NCBI GenBank assembly: GCA_020431945.1
Contig: JAGQHH010000007.1
Span: 1 to 10,265, forward strand
Direction of reading: 5' to 3'
Length of the DNA: 10,265 nucleotides
Source: Cyanobacteria bacterium HKST-UBA02
Lineage (GTDB): Bacteria; Cyanobacteriota; Vampirovibrionia; Obscuribacterales; Obscuribacteraceae
The notes beneath the pieces were generated by a model, which was not told the DNA's origin, did no database searches, and worked only from the letters and a program-made list of their open reading frames with translations. The position numbers were made by a program, and so were the translations under genes. Positions 7,156-10,265 of the stretch are shown in pieces (the first letter of the stretch is position 1; the number at the start of each line of letters is the position of its first letter).

Positions 7156-7160
7156 CTCCC
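7156..7160 (-). promoter_or_regulatory. Shine-Dalgarno sequence supporting the TTG start of the phosphate transporter
   Basis: On the minus strand GGGAG lies directly after the stop of the DUF47 gene and 7 bases before TTG at 7148. No ATG or GTG start lies between. The next in-frame ATG is codon 6, too far from this site. Confidence 0.7.
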
Positions 7161-7805
7161 CTAGCTCATCTTCACGAGAACATGAATGATCTTCTCGCCC
7201 ACCACGTCGATGCAGTGAGAAGCATTATTCATTGCCTTGTATACTTCGATGGTGCGCAGGATAATCTTTGCGTCGTCCTGGGCGAAAAGCTCCTGCATGG
7301 ACTTGCGATAGATTCGCTCGAATTTGCTTTCGGACTTGCGGGCCAGAGCCGCTTCGCTTGTTGATTCCTGGAAATTGCTGCCGAGAAGCGCAAAGGACTT
7401 GGACAGGTGTCTGGTGCCGTTCACGAGATTCTTGGACATCTTGGCGATAGCGATGTTTTCGCCGGTCATCTCCAGGGCTTCCATCTCTTTGACGGTAGAC
7501 TTGGCGGCATTGATCACTTCGTCCAGGCGGGCCGATAAATCGTAAATATCCTCACGATCGAATGGCGTTATAAGCGACTCGACCAGACATTTCTGCAACT
7601 CGAGCTTCTGCCGGTCTGCTTCGTGCTCCAGATCTCGCACGGTCTGGCAGCGACCCTCGGAGCCTTCGGCAATCCAGATCTCCAGGGCTTCCATGCCCTT
7701 GAGAGTTGTGGCGGCCTGGGCGGCTAGAAGCGAATAGAAATCGAAGCGCGGCTTGAAAAAGCGCCCCAGCCAGCCATGATTCTCATTGCCTTCTTTGTTG
7801 CTCAA
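7161..7805 (-). CDS. DUF47 / PhoU-like phosphate-transport accessory protein
   Basis: A 214-residue, mostly helical cytoplasmic protein of the DUF47 (PhoU_div) family, relatives of PhoU that bind metal and are thought to control the PiT transporter encoded with them. The family pattern is clear: FFKPRFDFYSLL (16-27), VRDLEHEAD with Glu60, Glu62 and Asp64 (56-64), ITPFDREDIYDLSARLDEV (79-97), and a C-terminal helix with EVYKAMNNASHCIDVVGEKI (187-206). The transporter gene follows after 12 bases, so the pair forms one operon. The start is least certain here: TTG at 7805 is the first usable codon after an in-frame TAA (7829-7827), but I see no Shine-Dalgarno sequence. The next candidates would cut into the conserved N-terminus. 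A near-consensus -10 (TATAAT, 7852-7847) lies upstream. Confidence 0.9.
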   Translation of the reverse strand: MSNKEGNENHGWLGRFFKPRFDFYSLLAAQAATTLKGMEALEIWIAEGSEGRCQTVRDLEHEADRQKLELQKCLVESLITPFDREDIYDLSARLDEVINAAKSTVKEMEALEMTGENIAIAKMSKNLVNGTRHLSKSFALLGSNFQESTSEAALARKSESKFERIYRKSMQELFAQDDAKIILRTIEVYKAMNNASHCIDVVGEKIIHVLVKMS

Positions 7806-7883
7806 TTCGATCTGATTGGATTTGTCTTAACGAGTAATCTCGACCTATTATATATATACACGTCCCGGGAGGGGGATCATACC
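7806..7883. promoter_or_regulatory. AT-rich divergent promoter region between the phosphate operon and kinase 2
   Basis: These 78 bases are the most AT-rich in the window. Plus strand: TTGTCT (7822-7827, 4 of 6 to -35), an 18-base spacer, then TATTAT (7846-7851, 5 of 6 to -10); RNA would start near 7858, about 26 bases before kinase 2. Minus strand: TATAAT (7852-7847), a perfect -10 with no good -35; RNA would start near 7840. The two -10 hexamers overlap through ATTATA. Between the plus -35 and -10 lies CGAG-TAAT-CTCG (7831-7842), a small inverted repeat placed where a repressor could block both promoters. The hexamers are seen; their function is inferred. Confidence 0.5.
7867..7875 (+). promoter_or_regulatory. 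Purine-rich Shine-Dalgarno stretch that sets the TTG start of kinase 2
   Basis: GGGAGGGGG ends 8 bases before TTG at 7884. An alternative in-frame ATG at 7776 would lie antisense to the DUF47 gene, upstream of the likely promoter, and would add 36 hydrophobic residues foreign to the kinase family. TTG is preferred. Confidence 0.65.
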
Positions 7884-9611
7884 TTGGACGATCTGCAGAA
7901 TGACCAGGCCAGTGCATTTTCATCCCGATACGAGCTACTGGATCCCCTCGGGGAAGGCGGTAAGGGGACCGTAACCCGGGCTCGAGACCTGGTCCTCAAG
8001 CGTATCGTGGCGATCAAGACAATCTCGTCTCCTGCCGTCAAAGAGAGCACTTTGATACGTTTTCAGAAAGAGGCACGCCTGGCAGCTACGGTCACCGGCA
8101 AGCATGTGGTGGGCATCTATGATTTCGGGATTGCTGAAAACGGCGATCCGTACCTTGTCATGGAATATGTGCAGGGTCGCACTCTCGGGGATGTGCTGGC
8201 GGAGCGCGGATCACTCGGCCTTGCCGAAGGGCTCGAGATCCTCGATCAGATTGCTGCCGGTCTCTCGAGTGTGCATCAAGCCGGAATCGTGCACCGTGAC
8301 TTGAAAACCGGCAACATCATGCTCACCGGCACCGATGTGAACGGTCCTCTGATCAAGCTTCTCGATTTCGGAATAGCCAAGCGCAGCCAGAGCGACGAGG
8401 TCGATGCCCTGACAAGAACCGGCGATATTATCGGCAGTCCGTATTATATGAGCCCCGAGCAGGCCCGGGGCGAAGCCGTGGATTCCAGATCCGACATCTA
8501 TTCGCTTGGCTGTATAGCTTACGAGATCTTCTCCGGAAGAGTGCCTTTCGCCGGTGCTACCGCGCTTGATACCATCAATATGCATCTTCGTCGGGAGCCC
8601 GAGCCTCTCTCATCAGTTGCGACAGTGCCTGCCGAGCTCGACCGCTGCCTGGCAAGAATGCTCGCCAAGCGAAGAGAGGAGCGTTACGAGAATATGACCG
8701 AGGTGCGGGAAGCTCTGCAATCGGTGCCCCTGGTGGCGGATCAATCTCAGCCTGCGCCTGAGAGGAAGCGATGGAGTTTGCCTGTCGTGGCTCTGGGGAC
8801 GTTTGCCTGCCTGTCACTGGCTGTGGTGGCGTTCGTCTGGAGAGCTCCGGAGCCTTCGCCGGCTCCTTCCGAGCGAACAGGGGGAAAGGCAGGTGGGCAG
8901 GAGTCCAACGTCTGCGCCTTCGGAGATATGTTCCCGGAGCATCTTGCGCCGGGTAAAGCAGCGTCTTTCGTTTATTTCGGACCGGACGCCTCATCGCTTC
9001 TTGCCGAAAGTGTCACCAGGGGAACCAGGGTGAGGGTGCTTCTTGTCGGGCAGGATATCGACGACCCGGACTTCGAGAAGGCTCTCCACCTCTCTCCAGT
9101 GGTGGTAATCATGAGCCAGTGTGCTCTCGATGACGAGAGAATGCGGGCTCTTGCCGGCCTCGCCTCTATGCAAGACCTCCGTCTCAATCAAATCGCAGAA
9201 TTCAGCGACCGGGGACTTTCACTGCTCGCCGGCAAGAAGAATCTGAAGGCTCTGGCGGTGCGAGACTGCAGGCTTACCGACGAGAGTATATCGATACTGA
9301 GTCGCTTCCCATCCCTGACCAAGCTCGATCTCTCGAACAACCGAGGCATCACCGCATCCGGGCTCCAGCTTCTCAAAGGCAAAGGCCTCGAAGAGCTGGA
9401 GATTGGAGACTGTCCGAATTGCTACTCAAAAGTCGGTGATGCCATGGAGCTGTCACGGAGCCTGGGAATTCCCGAGGTTCTCACTGTCGCCAGAACCGAT
9501 ACGACCAGGGTCGTTCCGGGACTGAAAACAATCGGCGGTTTGACCGATCTCTTTGCTGGAGAGCAGATCATGGATGTCAGCAAACTGGTGATCAAGAAGC
9601 CCTCCAACTGA
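7884..9611 (+). CDS. Transmembrane Ser/Thr protein kinase with leucine-rich-repeat outer domain (kinase 2)
   Basis: A 575-residue paralogue in layout of the other kinase, counted from TTG at 7884. The kinase domain (about 16-280) has the glycine loop GEGGKG (23-28), Lys45 in VAIK, Glu63 in helix C, HRDLKTGN (137-144, Thr where Pro is usual), DFG (161-163), SPEQ (190-193), SDIYSLG with Asp204, and Arg267. All catalytic residues are present. A membrane helix follows (297-319), then a Pro/Gly-rich linker and an outer domain. The latter has four LRR-like units of exactly 24 residues (406-429, 430-453, 454-477, 478-501) with a partial fifth, and a CPNC pair (510-513). There is no N-terminal Cys cluster, unlike kinase 1. 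It is divergent from the DUF47-PiT phosphate operon and shares its promoter region, which hints at a phosphate-related signal, by inference. The ligand and targets are unknown. The minus-strand gene converges 12 bases beyond the stop. Confidence 0.92.
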   Translation: MDDLQNDQASAFSSRYELLDPLGEGGKGTVTRARDLVLKRIVAIKTISSPAVKESTLIRFQKEARLAATVTGKHVVGIYDFGIAENGDPYLVMEYVQGRTLGDVLAERGSLGLAEGLEILDQIAAGLSSVHQAGIVHRDLKTGNIMLTGTDVNGPLIKLLDFGIAKRSQSDEVDALTRTGDIIGSPYYMSPEQARGEAVDSRSDIYSLGCIAYEIFSGRVPFAGATALDTINMHLRREPEPLSSVATVPAELDRCLARMLAKRREERYENMTEVREALQSVPLVADQSQPAPERKRWSLPVVALGTFACLSLAVVAFVWRAPEPSPAPSERTGGKAGGQESNVCAFGDMFPEHLAPGKAASFVYFGPDASSLLAESVTRGTRVRVLLVGQDIDDPDFEKALHLSPVVVIMSQCALDDERMRALAGLASMQDLRLNQIAEFSDRGLSLLAGKKNLKALAVRDCRLTDESISILSRFPSLTKLDLSNNRGITASGLQLLKGKGLEELEIGDCPNCYSKVGDAMELSRSLGIPEVLTVARTDTTRVVPGLKTIGGLTDLFAGEQIMDVSKLVIKKPSN

Positions 9612-9623
9612 GCTGAATCTGAT

Positions 9624-9962
9624 CTATTCGGGCAGGGCCAGCTGATCGCCGCCGGCACCGGTGGTGTGGATGCCGCTATCGTCCACCATTACGGAGCCGC
9701 TGTCTTCTTCTCTGACACTCCAGCTGTCCCAGTAGTTCTTCACTACCCAGCCGGAGTCCACCCGGCGCCAGTGCCAGCCGTCCGAGCGGTCGATGCTGGT
9801 CACCGAGCCGTCTTTTTCGTATTCGAAAGAGTAGAACTCATCATGATCGCTATATCTGTATGCAGTGATGCGCTCGTTCTGATCGCGGGTGATACGATCG
9901 CCTCTTCGGTTGCGGTAGCTTATGCTGTTTGGGCTGCTGCCTGCTTTCTCTTGTTGATACAT
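9624..9962 (-). CDS. Small Trp-rich, YD-repeat-like protein of unknown function
   Basis: A 112-residue, strongly charged protein with no signal peptide or membrane segment. Residues 16-70 show a degenerate beta-hairpin pattern like YD/RHS repeats: YRNRRGDRITRD, ITAYRYSDHDEFYSFEY and DGSVTSIDRSDGWHWRR. The second half has alternating W/G turns (W63, W65, W72, W78, W81) ending in a DSGSVMVDDSGIHTTG segment. From memory, similar W-R-G-W / VDxxG strings end large YD-like proteins of Obscuribacterales. That suggests a stand-alone piece of such a module, but I cannot assign a function. The start is ATG at 9962 with AAGGAG 7 bases upstream, in the last codons of leuB. Only 2 bases separate it from the leuB stop, so it is co-transcribed and probably coupled. 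The good Shine-Dalgarno sequence and consistent protein pattern argue against a spurious frame. Confidence 0.75.
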   Translation of the reverse strand: MYQQEKAGSSPNSISYRNRRGDRITRDQNERITAYRYSDHDEFYSFEYEKDGSVTSIDRSDGWHWRRVDSGWVVKNYWDSWSVREEDSGSVMVDDSGIHTTGAGGDQLALPE

Positions 9963-9964
9963 TT

Positions 9965-10265
<301 letters not shown>

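Noticed and set aside
6366..7364. Long plus-strand open frame of 332 codons opposite the phosphate transporter and DUF47 genes
   Set aside because: Its composition (many His, Gly, Glu, Ala) is typical of antisense to membrane-protein codons. It spans two well-supported minus-strand genes and shows no family motif.
7849..7858. TATATATATA run as a microsatellite or replication element
   Set aside because: It is only 10 bases, sits where a -10 element is expected, and has no repeats of DnaA-box type around it.
7776..7883. A 36-residue hydrophobic N-terminus for kinase 2 from ATG at 7776, which would look like an extra membrane segment
   Set aside because: This stretch is antisense to the DUF47 start and contains the likely promoter; the purine-rich ribosome site points to TTG at 7884.

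Overview
This is a gene-dense window with about 58% G+C by eye. It holds ten protein-coding genes, two of them cut by the window edges, and no RNA genes, insertion sequences or CRISPR arrays that I can see. No stretch longer than about 80 bases lacks a gene. The organism is a free-living bacterium that makes its own proline and leucine and uses eukaryote-like Ser/Thr kinases. The kinases carry leucine-rich-repeat (LRR) outer domains, one has an N-terminal Cys cluster, and there is a small YD-like protein; this mix reminds me of Obscuribacterales-type Melainabacteria (Vampirovibrionia). That placement is a guess from gene style, not proof.

Left block (1-557, minus strand): a low-molecular-weight protein tyrosine phosphatase, followed through an ATGA stop/start overlap by the first 36 residues of an exported protein. 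A 61-base divergent region (558-618) separates them from a plus-strand run: proB, proA, a transmembrane LRR Ser/Thr kinase (kinase 1) and a two-domain universal stress protein (619-6120). proB and proA are 5 bases apart, the kinase start overlaps the proA end by 8 bases, and the stress-protein gene follows 60 bases later. Proline synthesis, a membrane sensor kinase and a stress protein therefore look co-transcribed.

Middle block (6117-7805, minus strand): a DUF47/PhoU-like protein and a PiT-family phosphate transporter form a two-gene phosphate-uptake operon. The transporter runs head-on into the stress-protein gene, and the two genes share a single CTAG as stop codon. A 78-base AT-rich divergent region (7806-7883) separates this operon from a second LRR Ser/Thr kinase (kinase 2, 7884-9611, plus strand).

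Right block (9624-10265, minus strand): the C-terminal third or less of leuB, followed 2 bases later by a small Trp-rich, YD-repeat-like protein with its own strong Shine-Dalgarno sequence. This pair converges on kinase 2.

The main theme is phospho-signalling next to stress and phosphate physiology: two receptor-like kinases (kinase inside, LRR outside), one tyrosine phosphatase, one stress protein and one phosphate importer. The two kinases share a layout but differ in catalytic details and in the N-terminus. Both divergent regions contain an ATTATA core that can be read as a -10 element on both strands. Four of the ten genes appear to start with TTG.
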